DNA from: Henriciella sp.
GTDB taxonomy: Bacteria > Pseudomonadota > Alphaproteobacteria > Caulobacterales > Hyphomonadaceae
Direction of reading: 5' to 3'
Assembly (NCBI RefSeq): GCF_029936995.1
Contig: NZ_JAPYRE010000001.1
Coordinates: forward strand, 310,001 to 374,000
DNA length: 64,000 nucleotides
The notes below the pieces were generated by a model. It saw only the letters and a list, made by a program, of their open reading frames with translations, did not search any database and was not told where the DNA came from. The first letter of the stretch is position 1. Each line of letters opens with the position of its first letter. Below are positions 33,509 through 43,260 of the stretch, piece by piece. A program made the position numbers and the translations under genes.

Positions 33509-35233
33509 TTACTCAAACTCTATGACGATCTCGATGCGGCGGTTCTGCGGCTCGGCGACGTCATCTTCTGTGGAAATGGCTGGCTGGCTTTCGCCGCGCC
33601 CTTCGGCCGAGATAAGGCTCTCATCGATGCCCTGTTCGACAAGATAGTCCTTCACGGCATTGGCCCACTGGAAGCTCAGCAGTCCATTGGCATCGGCCTC
33701 ACCAATGGTGTCCGTATGAGCGACGATCCGGATGGCGCTTATCCCACGGCCTTCAGAGGCCTCCAGAACTCGCAAACCATAGACCCATGCGTTGAAATCA
33801 TCACGGTCCTCAACTGGTATGGTGAGTTCGATCTCTTCGGCCGGCATAGCGGCCCGTGGCTCAGAAGGTGGAGGCGGCGGAGGCGGTGGCGGTGAAGCGG
33901 GCGGCGCGAAGATACGCATCGGGCTTTCGTCTGCTGGGGCCTGGCTTGCCTTTTCAAGCGGAAAAGCGGTGCGAAACAGGGAGCAGCCCTCATATCCCGG
34001 CGCGATATCGGTGCTCACACGGAAGTACGGATCGCCCTCGGGTGTGTCGGCATAGCGGCGCTCCTCAAGAGCGCGGTCTTCCGGATTGTGCTCTGCCATC
34101 GCACACAGCATGTCGCCGAGGATGAAGGGGTTGTCGGAGTAATAGTTGTGACCCAGTCCAAACAGCTCTGTCGCGACACCGCTGGCATCCACGGTCTCGT
34201 AATAGTCATTGCGCCGGATATAGGGCCGGTTGCCGTCCGTATCGCCGAGGCGCAGGTTCTGGTTCACGATTTCCGAGACATGCAGCGCGCGATCCGCGTC
34301 TGAGGTATAGATCGTGACATTGGCCTCGAGATTGTCGAGCACGCCCGTGATGCCGTCGAATATGTCACGGTCGACGTCTGCGGCCACCAGCACGATGCGA
34401 AACTCGATGTCGCGACGCTCCTGGCGCTCAAGGTAATCGGCCGCGTAATCTTCCAGGGCCTTGGTCAGGATACGGTTGCCCATGGAATGAGCGACGATGT
34501 TGATGCGGTCGATATCGGCGTTCTCGACAATCAGGTCGAGAAATTCCTCAAGGTAGGGAGCTGCGGCGATGGAGCGGTCCTGGTCTCCGCGATACTCACT
34601 ATAGGAGACCTTGCCCGCCGACGGCCATGAAAACAGGAGGGGCACACCGACGTCGAAGACATCGCGGCGTGAGAGATCCACCGACAACTGGGCTGAACGG
34701 ATGAGTGCGTCCTCGAACGGTGTGTTGAAACCGTGAACGAAGAGAAGCGCTGAATATGAGTCCTGATCAATCAGGACGTCATCGAGGTCAGCCAGGAAAT
34801 GCGCGCGGCCGGCCTTGGTAATACGGGTCAGGAAGACATATTTGACCAGCTCACTGTCTTCTTCCGGAACCTCACCCTCGAGGTACGGTGTCTCACCGCG
34901 CTCTCGTGTGCCGCCCTCTTCGATGAGTCTGGGCAGCCAGACATCCGCACGCCCCAGATGCAGTTGTTGGCTGTCTTCGGCGACGATCTCGCCTGTATCT
35001 ATCTCGGAGTCCGGAGCAGGGGCCTCACCATCGAATTGCACATTCCGGTTGGTGCCATAGAAGACCCGCACGCAGTCGACCGCGTTTTCAGTGTCGACTG
35101 TGAGAAGCTCGCGGCAGTCGGCTCCGAAGTCAGGATGGTAAAGGCTGGTCTTCGGCTGAAGCAGCCAGACAGCTCCAGCCCCAAGCGCGCCGATGGCACC
35201 GAGAACCAGTATCGCAATGAGCGCCCGTAACAT
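33509..35233 (-). CDS. Membrane-anchored DUF900 alpha/beta hydrolase fused to an OmpA-like domain
   Basis: The 574 residues comprise one N-terminal membrane helix (about 3-25) and a DUF900/COG4782 hydrolase (about 45-410). The hydrolase shows VFYGTNRN, LLFVHGFNTPFEDALIR, PLLFSWPSAG and the nucleophile elbow AHSMGN with Ser250. A proline linker with nine prolines in a row follows, then a C-terminal OmpA/MotB peptidoglycan-binding domain: VAHTDTIGEADANGLLS, AVKDYL and QNRRIEIVIE. It would act in the periplasm, tethered to both inner membrane and cell wall. The substrate is unknown. I choose the ATG directly before the membrane helix. Confidence 0.87.
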   Translation of the reverse strand: MLRALIAILVLGAIGALGAGAVWLLQPKTSLYHPDFGADCRELLTVDTENAVDCVRVFYGTNRNVQFDGEAPAPDSEIDTGEIVAEDSQQLHLGRADVWLPRLIEEGGTRERGETPYLEGEVPEEDSELVKYVFLTRITKAGRAHFLADLDDVLIDQDSYSALLFVHGFNTPFEDALIRSAQLSVDLSRRDVFDVGVPLLFSWPSAGKVSYSEYRGDQDRSIAAAPYLEEFLDLIVENADIDRINIVAHSMGNRILTKALEDYAADYLERQERRDIEFRIVLVAADVDRDIFDGITGVLDNLEANVTIYTSDADRALHVSEIVNQNLRLGDTDGNRPYIRRNDYYETVDASGVATELFGLGHNYYSDNPFILGDMLCAMAEHNPEDRALEERRYADTPEGDPYFRVSTDIAPGYEGCSLFRTAFPLEKASQAPADESPMRIFAPPASPPPPPPPPPSEPRAAMPAEEIELTIPVEDRDDFNAWVYGLRVLEASEGRGISAIRIVAHTDTIGEADANGLLSFQWANAVKDYLVEQGIDESLISAEGRGESQPAISTEDDVAEPQNRRIEIVIEFE

Positions 35234-35482
35234 GTCCCCGCATGTCCCCCCTCGCTTGTCCCGCTCTGTAGTCACCACAGCGGTAAGGCAAGATCAAGGC
35301 TGTCATCAGGCCATGACGGGGCTATCGAGCTTCCTCTTGTATCGGGCGAGGAGAAGTTGAGCGAAAGCAGCGGTACGAGCCTTGGCCCATTTCTGGACCG
35401 CTCTCACACCGCTGCTGTACCGCTGTCACACCATGCAAATTGCCGCCAGTGCGACCGGATGGAAAAAATTCACCCGACCGTA

Positions 35483-37114
35483 TCAGGCGCTGGCGCCGAG
35501 CTGTTCCATCGCGAAGTTCTTGATCGACTTGTAGTCGGCCTTGCCGTTCGGCGCGCGGCCGAGCGATGGCTTGAACAGGATCTTCTTGGGTGCCTTGTAG
35601 GCGGCAAGCTGTGTCTTCACGAAAGCGCGCAGCGTGTCTTCATCCGTGCTGGCGCCTTCATTGAGCTGAACGACGGCTGTGACTGCCTGGCCCCATTTCT
35701 CGTCTTCAAGGCCGACCACGAGCGCGTCGAGCACGCTTTCATGGTTCTTCAACGCCTCCTCGACCTCTTCGGGGTAGATCTTTTCACCGGCCGAGTTGAT
35801 GCAGTTGGAGCCGCGCCCGAGCAGCGTGATGGTGCCGTCTTCCTCGACAGTGCACCAGTCACCCGGCACGGCATAGCGAACCCCATCGACTTCCCAATAG
35901 GTCTTGGCGGTCTTCTCCGGGTCCTTGTAATAGCCAAGCGGTACCGCACCGCCACGGGCGATGAAGCCGGGTTCACCTGAACCGGGTTTGACCTCGCGGC
36001 GGTCTTCAGTGAACACCTTGCAGTTCTCGCCCAGCTCGAACTTGGCGGTCTGCTGCTCGCCTTCGGCTGTGAACACCGACATGCCAAAACCGACAGCTTC
36101 TGACGCGCCGAAACTGTCCATCAGCGCGGCCTGTGGCATGTGCTTGATAAGCCCACGCTTGACGTCCATCGACCACATCACGCCGGAGCTGGTTATGGTC
36201 TGCACAGTGGAGAGGTCATATTTGCCGGGGTTTTCCTCCAGCACGCGCAGCATCGGCTTGGCGAAGGCATCCCCGACGATCGCCATGGCGGTCACACCGC
36301 GCCGGTCGACCGTGTCCCAGAGCTCGACAGGATCGAATTTCTTCGTGTTTTCAAGCGTTACGATTGCCCCGCCGCCGACCATGGCGCCCATGGCTGTAAA
36401 CAATCCGGTGCCATGCATGAGCGGGCAGGCGGGCAGCTGGCGCGACAGCTTGCCCATTTCGTTCACCAGCATCAGATGCTGTTCCATCGATTCCGGTGCG
36501 AAGCCGTAAATCTTCTTCATCGATTCCAGCGAGGACTCCCGCCAGATCCTGTGGCTCCACATCACGCCCTTGGGCATGCCGGTTGTGCCGCCGGTATAGA
36601 GGAATATCTGATCGTCGTCGGAACGTTCGATTTCCAGTGGGCTGCCATTGCCTTCGGTTGCCAGCGCCTCGTAGGCGACAGCGTAATCCGGCGTATCGGA
36701 GCCGTCACCGCCGACCTCGACCCAGATCTTCACCTTGTCGAGACGTTCGCGGACCCGCTCGACGTTCTCACGGAATTCGCGGTCGAAGAAGACGATCGCG
36801 GAATCGGAATTGTCGAAGATATAGACGAGCTCGTCGTCGAGATAGCGATAGTTGACGTTCACATGGGTGAAGCGCCCTTTGAAGCAGGCCGCCAGCCCTT
36901 CCATGTATTCCGGCTGGTTGCGCAGGTAGAAGCCGGCCTTGTCGCCAGCTTCGGCGCCGCGTTCATGCAGGGCGCGGGCGACATTGTTGGAACGCGCCGT
37001 CATCTCCGGCCAGGAGATGACACGGTCACCGTGAATGAGCGCTGGATCGTCCGGCCCGAGCGCTTTGCCGACCGCGTCCAGCATGTCCCCCAGATTGAAG
37101 ATGCTGTTGCCCAT
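35483..37114 (-). CDS. Acyl-CoA synthetase (AMP-binding, FadD-like)
   Basis: This 543-residue ANL-superfamily enzyme activates a carboxylic acid to its CoA thioester through an acyl-adenylate. Seen: the P-loop YTGGTTGMPKG, the adenylate motif SFGASEAVGFG, the hinge region GDWCTVEEDGTITLLGRGSN and the C-terminal lysine in PNGKADYKSIK. The substrate class (fatty, steroid or aromatic acid) cannot be told. It stands alone, flanked by about 200 bp and 125 bp of non-coding sequence. Confidence 0.92.
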   Translation of the reverse strand: MGNSIFNLGDMLDAVGKALGPDDPALIHGDRVISWPEMTARSNNVARALHERGAEAGDKAGFYLRNQPEYMEGLAACFKGRFTHVNVNYRYLDDELVYIFDNSDSAIVFFDREFRENVERVRERLDKVKIWVEVGGDGSDTPDYAVAYEALATEGNGSPLEIERSDDDQIFLYTGGTTGMPKGVMWSHRIWRESSLESMKKIYGFAPESMEQHLMLVNEMGKLSRQLPACPLMHGTGLFTAMGAMVGGGAIVTLENTKKFDPVELWDTVDRRGVTAMAIVGDAFAKPMLRVLEENPGKYDLSTVQTITSSGVMWSMDVKRGLIKHMPQAALMDSFGASEAVGFGMSVFTAEGEQQTAKFELGENCKVFTEDRREVKPGSGEPGFIARGGAVPLGYYKDPEKTAKTYWEVDGVRYAVPGDWCTVEEDGTITLLGRGSNCINSAGEKIYPEEVEEALKNHESVLDALVVGLEDEKWGQAVTAVVQLNEGASTDEDTLRAFVKTQLAAYKAPKKILFKPSLGRAPNGKADYKSIKNFAMEQLGASA

Positions 37115-37239
37115 AATGAGGCTACCTCCCGTTATGTGATGTTTTCCGGCACTTTAACCAGAAAACCGGGGCATCGGGGAGGGGTTACGTGGCGTCGGCT
37201 AGCGGATGTGACAGGTCAGCACCGCTTCCGGTCGCGGGG

Positions 37240-37806
37240 TCAGGCGGCGTGTGCCGCCCGGCGGACAGGCGCGAAACTCATCCGGTGGCAACCTGACGGG
37301 CCCAGCATGTCCAGCGCTTCGGCATGTTGCGGGGTGCCGTATCCCTTGTGCCGGCGAAGCCCGTAGCCGGGAAAGCGGTTGGCGAGTTCGACCATGGCGC
37401 GGTCACGCGCGACTTTCGCCAGCACAGAGGCTGCCGAGATGGCCGGTTCGCTGAGGTCGCCCTTGATGATGGCGTTTGCCGGGCATGGCAGGGCTTGCGG
37501 CAGGCAGTTGCCGTCAACGAGAATTTCGCTCGGGACCAGCCCCATGATCGCGATGGCCCGTTTCATGGCGAGGAAAGTGGCCTCGCGAATATTGAGCTGG
37601 TCAATCTCGACCGGGCTGGCCCAGCCGATGCCATAGGCAAGCGCCTTGGCCTTGATCTCACAGTAAAGCGCTTCTCGCCGCGCTTCGCTCAGTTTCTTGG
37701 AATCTGTAAGTCCACCAACAGGGTTGTCCGGGTCGAGGATCACTGCGCCTGCGGTCACAGGTCCTGCCCAGGGGCCACGTCCGGCCTCGTCTATACCGCA
37801 GATCAT
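37240..37806 (-). CDS. rnhB: Ribonuclease HII
   Basis: RnhB removes RNA from DNA-RNA hybrids and starts ribonucleotide excision. The 188 residues show the catalytic GIDEAGRGPWAGPV, DSKKLSEARRE, LVDGN and the substrate-binding HKGYGTPQHAE. The ATG at 37806 has GAGGA 8 bases upstream; an in-frame ATG five codons earlier overlaps that site. It is divergent from the quinone oxidoreductase (52 bp between starts). Confidence 0.95.
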   Translation of the reverse strand: MICGIDEAGRGPWAGPVTAGAVILDPDNPVGGLTDSKKLSEARREALYCEIKAKALAYGIGWASPVEIDQLNIREATFLAMKRAIAIMGLVPSEILVDGNCLPQALPCPANAIIKGDLSEPAISAASVLAKVARDRAMVELANRFPGYGLRRHKGYGTPQHAEALDMLGPSGCHRMSFAPVRRAAHAA

Positions 37807-37858
37807 GCTTATGTTCCTCATCTATAACCAATAGACCATGATTCCGGGAGTATTCACC

Positions 37859-38830
37859 ATGAGCGACGCATATTGCATTCAGATTAACGAGACGGGCGGC
37901 CCGGAGGTTTTGACCCGGGTTTCCATGGAGCCGCGCCGACCCGGACCCGGCGAAGCCCTTGTCCGTCAGAGCGCCGTCGGGCTCAATTTCATCGATACTT
38001 ACCATCGCTCAGGTCTCTACCCGGTGAAGATGCCATTCACCCTCGGTTCAGAAGGTGCAGGCACGGTCGAGTCTGTCGGAGACGGGGTTGAGAATATCAA
38101 GCCGGGTGACAGGGTCGCCTATCTCGGAGCCGGGGCCTATGCGACCCATTTTACCGGCCCGGCCTCGCGCATGCTCAAGTTACCTGAAGGCGTCAGCGAG
38201 GAAGAAGGCGCAGCGACCCTGCTCAAGGGGCTGACGGCGTGGATGCTGCTGTTTGAAGTCTATCGGCCGGAACCCGGAGAAACGGCCCTCGTCTGGGCCC
38301 CTGTTGGCGGGGTCGGTTCATTGCTGGTGCCGTGGGCGACCTCGCTCGGAGTACGCGTCCTGGCTGTCACTTCGTCTGAGGCGAAAGCGGAAATGGCTCG
38401 CAAAGCAGGCGCCAGTGACGTGATCTTCAGCCATGAGGATGTGGCCAGCCGCGCCAAGGCGCTGACTGGCGGTAAGGGCGTCGATGTTTCCTATGACAGT
38501 GTCGGCAAATCCTCGGCCATGGCCTCCCTCGACAGCCTCAAGCCACGTGGCTGGTTTGTCAGCTTCGGTAATGCCTCAGGTGCAGTTGACCCGATCGCGC
38601 CGGTCGAGCTGTCCAAGCGGGGGTCGCTGGTGATGACACGGCCTGGCCTGTTCCATTTCATAAATACCGAAGAAGGGCTCCACAAAGGCGCGTCCGCTCT
38701 TTTTGGAGCTCTGAGAGCAGGAACCTTCAAAGCGCATGTCGGTCAGACTTTCGACCTGGCAGACGCCGCAGAAGCGCATCGTGCCATCGAGAGCGGCAAG
38801 ACCACGGGGGCGACGCTGCTGAAACCCTGA
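37859..38830 (+). CDS. qor: Quinone oxidoreductase (zeta-crystallin-like MDR)
   Basis: This 323-residue NADPH-dependent medium-chain dehydrogenase/reductase has no zinc ligands. Motifs are GLNFIDTYHRSGLYP, PFTLGSEGAGTVESVG, the NADPH-binding APVGGVGSLLVPWA and VDVSYDSVGKSS. The length and motifs match bacterial Qor. The ATG with GGGAG about 9 bases upstream is preferred to an earlier in-frame ATG at 37838. Confidence 0.9.
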   Translation: MSDAYCIQINETGGPEVLTRVSMEPRRPGPGEALVRQSAVGLNFIDTYHRSGLYPVKMPFTLGSEGAGTVESVGDGVENIKPGDRVAYLGAGAYATHFTGPASRMLKLPEGVSEEEGAATLLKGLTAWMLLFEVYRPEPGETALVWAPVGGVGSLLVPWATSLGVRVLAVTSSEAKAEMARKAGASDVIFSHEDVASRAKALTGGKGVDVSYDSVGKSSAMASLDSLKPRGWFVSFGNASGAVDPIAPVELSKRGSLVMTRPGLFHFINTEEGLHKGASALFGALRAGTFKAHVGQTFDLADAAEAHRAIESGKTTGATLLKP

Positions 38831-38865
38831 ACCCGGGGAAGCTGAACTCTGGCGGCCGGGGCGTT

Positions 38866-39360
38866 TCAGTTCCGGCTGTCTTCATTGTCGTTGCCGGACT
38901 TGTCGAAGACATGTCCTTCAATCGTTCTGAGCGGAACGAGGACCAGAAGCGCAAAGCCTGTGCCCATGAGGGCGATGGTGATAAAACCGGCCCCGCTCGC
39001 AAGGCCGATTGCCCCAGCCAGCCACATGCCCGCGCCGGTAGTCAGGCCCTTCACTGCGCCGCGCGACTGGATAATCGTGCCTGCTGCAAGGAAGGCGACC
39101 CCTGCGGTTACGGCTTCGACCACACGGATCGGATCAAGCTGTGTCCGGTCATCCTCGGAACCGAATTGCGCGATCATCTCAAGCGCGATCAGGGCAAATA
39201 CCGCCGCAGCCAGCGAGACGAGCATATGGGTCCGCAAGCCCGCCGGGCGTTCACGCGCTTCCCGCTCGAACCCGATCAGGAAGCCGCAAAGGCCTGCCAG
39301 GCCGAGCCTTACGCCCATGTCGGCCAGCGCAATCGAGGTTTGGAAATTCAGTCCGTCCAT
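38866..39360 (-). CDS. MgtC/SapB-family membrane protein
   Basis: This 164-residue inner-membrane protein has four or five helices and the family signature GFEREARERPAGLRTHMLV (about residues 29-47), followed by GVAFLAAGTIIQSRGAVKGLTTGAGMW. MgtC proteins modulate F-ATP synthase and magnesium or acid tolerance in pathogens; the role in free-living bacteria is unclear. It is divergent from the amidase. Confidence 0.9.
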   Translation of the reverse strand: MDGLNFQTSIALADMGVRLGLAGLCGFLIGFEREARERPAGLRTHMLVSLAAAVFALIALEMIAQFGSEDDRTQLDPIRVVEAVTAGVAFLAAGTIIQSRGAVKGLTTGAGMWLAGAIGLASGAGFITIALMGTGFALLVLVPLRTIEGHVFDKSGNDNEDSRN

Positions 39361-39482
39361 AAGTCTGTCTCATCGTATGACATTTTCATTACATGATACG
39401 GCCAGACGGGAACAAGGTTGCCAGCCGCAAACCGTCGTGATAGTCATTTCATAAATGCCAGTCAGGCGATGAGGAGGACAGG

Positions 39483-40868
39483 ATGACAAGAACGGTGACC
39501 GATCTGGGCAGTGCTGATGCGCTCGAGACGGCGGACCTCGTGCGCAGAAAAGAGGTTTCGGCGCTTGAGGTCTGCGACGCGGCAATTGACAGGATAGAGC
39601 GGCTGGACAATGCCATTAATGCTGTTGTTGTACGGGATTTCGAGCGTGCGCGTAAGGCGGCAAGATCAATCGACGCGAACCTGTCAGACCTGAGCGGCAA
39701 GCCGCTTCTCGGCGTGGCCATGACGGTCAAGGAATCCAACGACATGACCGGCCTTCCCACGACATGGGGGATGGAGGCTTTTGCGGATTACAGACCGGAT
39801 ACGGATGCGCTTGCAGTAAAGCACCTGAAAGATGCCGGGGCGGTGATTGTTGGCAAGACCAATGCGCCGGTTGCTCTGGCAGACTGGCAGAGCTTCAACC
39901 CGGTCTATGGGCGCACTGTGAACCCGCATGACACCAGCCGCACGCCTGGCGGGTCATCAGGCGGGTCATCTGCCGCGCTGGCAGCCGGGATGGTGCCGCT
40001 GGAGCTTGGCTCCGACATAGGTGGCTCAATCCGGGCACCTGCGCACTTCTGCGGGATTTTCGGACACAAGCCGACCTATGGGGCGGTTTCGCTCAAGGGC
40101 CATGCACTGCCGGGCACGGACGGGGTGGAAGTCCCGTTAGCCGTCGTCGGGCCTATGGCAAGGTCTGCCCGTGATCTCGACGTGGCATTTACCACAGTGG
40201 CCGGACCGGCAGGCCCGGGCTGGACGCTTGATCTCGCGCCGGCCCGAAAGACCCGGTTAGAAGAGTACAGGGTGCTCGTCCTGCCGGCAGATGGCCTGCC
40301 GCGTGTCGCAGGTGAGGTGTCGGGTGCAATCAACCGCTTTGCTGAACGCCTTGATGCGGCAGGTTGCGATGTACGGTATGAGACCGGGCTTCTGCCGGAC
40401 ATCATGGTCGCGCATGAACATTATGTGCGTATGCTGAATACAGTGATTACGCGAGGCACGCCTGAAGCAAAACCGATTGATGCGCACCAGTGGATGGAGC
40501 TGCTGAACATACAGATGCGGCTTCAGAGGCGCTGGGATAAACTCTTCGGAGAATTTGATACCGTTCTCGCCCCGATTGCCAGCATGACGGCTTTTCCCCA
40601 TGCCGATCAGGCGATCTGGAGTTCTCCGCCTTACATCATCGATGGTGAGCCGGTGGAATTTGCCAGCCAGCTCGTATGGGCTGGACTGGCCACGTTCCCC
40701 GGCCTGCCGGCAACAGCCATCCCACTCGAAGTCACGAAGGAAGGACTGCCGACAGGTGTGCAGGCACTGGGGCCGCAGTTCGGGGACAGGACTACACTGT
40801 TCTTCGCCGAGCAGGTCGAAAAGGCCGGACTATGTCTAGACCCGGCCACCAATATACCTGCAGGCTAG
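39483..40868 (+). CDS. Amidase signature family amidohydrolase
   Basis: This 461-residue enzyme has the Ser-cisSer-Lys triad in place: Lys83 in MTVKESND, Ser158 in [10 protein letters not shown] and nucleophile Ser182 in [14 protein letters not shown], with the usual 24-residue spacing between the serines. It is not GatA-like in context, since no gatB or gatC is present; a small-molecule amidase is likely. AGGAGGACAGG precedes the ATG. Confidence 0.9.
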   Translation: MTRTVTDLGSADALETADLVRRKEVSALEVCDAAIDRIERLDNAINAVVVRDFERARKAARSIDANLSDLSGKPLLGVAMTVKESNDMTGLPTTWGMEAFADYRPDTDALAVKHLKDAGAVIVGKTNAPVALADWQSFNPVYGRTVNPHDTSRTPGGSSGGSSAALAAGMVPLELGSDIGGSIRAPAHFCGIFGHKPTYGAVSLKGHALPGTDGVEVPLAVVGPMARSARDLDVAFTTVAGPAGPGWTLDLAPARKTRLEEYRVLVLPADGLPRVAGEVSGAINRFAERLDAAGCDVRYETGLLPDIMVAHEHYVRMLNTVITRGTPEAKPIDAHQWMELLNIQMRLQRRWDKLFGEFDTVLAPIASMTAFPHADQAIWSSPPYIIDGEPVEFASQLVWAGLATFPGLPATAIPLEVTKEGLPTGVQALGPQFGDRTTLFFAEQVEKAGLCLDPATNIPAG

Positions 40869-40894
40869 GCTTCGCGCCGAGGAGCCGGTAGCCT
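40862..40894. terminator. Inverted repeat between convergent amidase and dodecin genes
   Basis: Outer arms AGGCTA/TAGCCT and inner arms GGCT/AGCC form a bulged hairpin that covers the gap between two convergent stops. There is no U-tract, so the terminator role is tentative. Confidence 0.3.
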
Positions 40895-41108
40895 ATGGCT
40901 TGTCCTCATATTTGAAGCCAAGCTCGAGAACCACCTGATAGTATCCGACTTCGCCATTCTCGATATATCCGCGTGTCGATACCACTTCAAACCAGTCGAG
41001 ATTGCGGATGGATTTGCTCGCCGATTTTAGAGCGCCGTCGATCGCCTCTTCAATCGAGGTCTTCGAGGTGCCTACAATCTTTGTCATGGCAAATGTGTCT
41101 GTCGACAT
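40893..41108 (-). CDS. Dodecin (flavin-storage protein)
   Basis: This 71-residue protein matches dodecins: KIVGTSKTSIEEAIDGAL, the flavin-stacking Trp in NLDWFEVVSTRG, and a C-terminal strand YYQVVLELGFKYED. Dodecins form hollow dodecamers that bind FMN or FAD and buffer free flavin. The start at MSTDTF is supported by AGAAAGGA upstream. It is convergent with the amidase. Confidence 0.93.
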   Translation of the reverse strand: MSTDTFAMTKIVGTSKTSIEEAIDGALKSASKSIRNLDWFEVVSTRGYIENGEVGYYQVVLELGFKYEDKP

Positions 41109-41227
41109 GGGAATGTCCTTTCTCAGCTGTTCGGGAAAATAACAGACCCGCGGGCGGGCAGGTTCCGACAATTGCCAAGTTTTGACGCATAAACAGGATC
41201 AAAGCCTGAAAGGCAGCCTGTAGTCTG

Positions 41228-42076
41228 TCAGCTATCCTGACTGATCTGCCGCTTAAGCTCGCGAACCTTGTAATTGCGCGCGTCTGATCCGGGCGGTGCC
41301 TGGTCCTGGAAGGCTTCGTCGATTTCCTGCCAGCGTTCCTTCGCGCCTTCCCTGGCAACGGCATGTGTCACGATCAGCCATTTGCCAGCGCGTGCGCCCT
41401 CGACGGCTGCCTGAGCAGCCTGGCTCGCCGGCATACCCATGGACATCAGTTTTTCGCCTGTCGTCAGGGCTTCTTCGCTTTCCTTGAGCCCTGCCTTCTC
41501 CCGGCTTGCATAGAAGCTCGTATTGACGAGACCGGGACAGAAGACACTGATGCCGACGCTGTCCGGCATTTCCCGGCGCATGACATCGGCAAGCCCCAGA
41601 ATGGCATGCTTGGTGGCTGTGTAGAGCGCGGCACCGTCATGCTGAAAGCCGAGACTGTGTTCAGAGCCGGTAAAGCAGATCCGGCCTGTCTCCTCTCGGT
41701 CGATCCACCTTCGGACAAAGGCCCTGGCCGTCATCCAGCTTCCCTTGATATTAGTGCCGATCTGCAGGTCGAACTCGTGGGCGCTTGCTTCGATGACGGG
41801 GGCGTCGAACTGGAGGCCGGCATTGGCGAAAACCAGGTCGACATGGCCAAGTTCGTCAAAGGCCGTCCGCGCCATGGCTTCAACGTCGTCTTCGCTGGAA
41901 ACGTCAACCTTGTGCACGGTCGCTCGTGCGCCAAGTGCTTCGCGGGCACTGTTGAGGCTGTTGTCATCCATGTCCGCAATGAAGGCCTGGCCACCGCGGT
42001 CTATGATGTAGCGGGCCATTTCCAGGCCCATGCCGGAGGCGCCGCCTGTGATGACGGCATTCTCGGCTCGGGTCAT
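41228..42076 (-). CDS. SDR-family NAD(P)-dependent oxidoreductase
   Basis: This 282-residue short-chain dehydrogenase has the classical motifs TGGASGMGLEMA for cofactor binding, NAGLQ, the catalytic Ser region CFTGSEHS and Tyr-x3-Lys in YTATKHA. Asp at the end of beta-2 (FIADMDD) suggests NAD rather than NADP. The substrate is unknown. AGGAGAGATC precedes the ATG. The M23 peptidase gene lies just upstream on the same strand (10-bp gap). Confidence 0.9.
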   Translation of the reverse strand: MTRAENAVITGGASGMGLEMARYIIDRGGQAFIADMDDNSLNSAREALGARATVHKVDVSSEDDVEAMARTAFDELGHVDLVFANAGLQFDAPVIEASAHEFDLQIGTNIKGSWMTARAFVRRWIDREETGRICFTGSEHSLGFQHDGAALYTATKHAILGLADVMRREMPDSVGISVFCPGLVNTSFYASREKAGLKESEEALTTGEKLMSMGMPASQAAQAAVEGARAGKWLIVTHAVAREGAKERWQEIDEAFQDQAPPGSDARNYKVRELKRQISQDS

Positions 42077-42086
42077 GTGATCTCTC

Positions 42087-42995
42087 CTAGTGTGGCTCAA
42101 GCGCCAGAAGCAGCGCCGGGTCCACATAGAAATCCCTGTCCCGCCCGGAAGTTTCCTCATTGCGCCACTTCACGGCCCAGTGGAGGTGCGGGCCGGTCGT
42201 ACGGCCGGTATTGCCCGTCGCGCCCAGCCGGTCGCCCTGGGAGACGACATCGCCTTCCGTCACGTCGACAGCGGAAAGGTGGAGGAAGACTGATACGAGC
42301 CCACCCCCATGATCGAGGAACACTGTTCCGCCTTCATAATAAAGGTCCGTATCGGCCAGCACCACGGTCCCGCCAGCTGGCGCCGAGACGGGTGTGCCGG
42401 TCGGTACGGCGAAATCAAATCCCTCATGTACGGAGACTTTTTCGCACGGGTCGCCATTCGCGCCAGTGCCGACATATTTCCGTGTTGGACCGAAGGGCGA
42501 CGAGGCAGGTCCGTTCACCGGCTTGATAAAGCCCTTCGAGAGAGCGGGGCCGGTATTGAAGCGGGCAAAGGCGTCCTGCTTTTTCACCCAGCTTTCAGCG
42601 GCGTGCTGTTTCTGGGCCTCGGTACGTGCATCGACCTTGTCGCAGTTGAAGCCCCTGATCAGCCTGAAGTCATCATCGCGTGGGGCGACCTGAACCGTAA
42701 CCGGCGGGATTTGGCCGGGGTCAGGCGTCAGGGTGAGCGTTGACGCCTCTTTCTGGTGCAGACCGATCAGGACCGTACCTGCTTCATCCGTGCGCACGGT
42801 GCGATCATGCTTGTCCTTTGGGGAGGTGACGTGGATTGCAGTCTCCGGCGGGCCTTCGCAGACAAGCAGTCCCCCCTGTTTCGTCACGCCGGTACAGGTC
42901 AGAGCTGTTGCCGGGGGCGGGGGCTCTGTGCGGGCCGGGCTGGCGAGCAGCAATACAAGCGGGGCCAGCAGGGATAGTTTGTGCAAGACGGCCAC
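42087..42995 (-). CDS. M23-family peptidase (LytM domain), exported
   Basis: This 302-residue protein starts at a GTG with AGGAG upstream; its signal peptide ends ASPARTE. The C-terminal LytM/lysostaphin domain keeps the zinc ligands HEGFD, FLHLS and GPHLHW, plus GTPVSAPAGGTV, so it is likely an active peptidoglycan endopeptidase. Four or five cysteines in the N-terminal half (TCTGV, VCEG, FNCDK) suggest disulfides. It overlaps the end of the DUF2093 gene region closely, suggesting an operon DUF2093-M23-SDR. Confidence 0.88.
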   Translation of the reverse strand: MAVLHKLSLLAPLVLLLASPARTEPPPPATALTCTGVTKQGGLLVCEGPPETAIHVTSPKDKHDRTVRTDEAGTVLIGLHQKEASTLTLTPDPGQIPPVTVQVAPRDDDFRLIRGFNCDKVDARTEAQKQHAAESWVKKQDAFARFNTGPALSKGFIKPVNGPASSPFGPTRKYVGTGANGDPCEKVSVHEGFDFAVPTGTPVSAPAGGTVVLADTDLYYEGGTVFLDHGGGLVSVFLHLSAVDVTEGDVVSQGDRLGATGNTGRTTGPHLHWAVKWRNEETSGRDRDFYVDPALLLALEPH

Positions 42996-43002
42996 GCCGG
43001 TC

Positions 43003-43215
43003 TCAGCTCCTGTCGGGAACCATGCGGCTCGCAGCAGCGGCAGCATCAATATAGGGTTCCTGGAGATCGACGCTCCAGTAACGCAGTGCCGCAATCGGAA
43101 TCTTCCGTCCGGTGACGGCGCAGACGACATAGTCGCCAGGCTCGATCACATCGAGATCGGCGTCGAGATAGCGGAGCTTTGCTTCTCCGGGGGGTGTTCC
43201 TGTACGTGTCAGCAT
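43003..43215 (-). CDS. DUF2093 domain protein
   Basis: This small 70-residue conserved alphaproteobacterial protein shows the family features LRYLDADLDVIEPGDYV, CAVTGRKIPIAALRYWSV and QEPYIDAAAA. The CAVTG turn suggests a small metal-binding or beta-ribbon domain, but the function is unknown. It is the probable first gene of an operon with the M23 peptidase. Confidence 0.87.
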   Translation of the reverse strand: MLTRTGTPPGEAKLRYLDADLDVIEPGDYVVCAVTGRKIPIAALRYWSVDLQEPYIDAAAAASRMVPDRS

Positions 43216-43260
43216 GGCGCTATAATGGCGATGTTTCGGCCCGGATGGAAGGGGCCATCC

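Noticed and set aside
36140-37366. A 408-codon plus-strand frame opposite the acyl-CoA synthetase and rnhB
   Set aside because: The opposite-strand genes have complete, recognisable motifs; this frame has none and crosses two genes.
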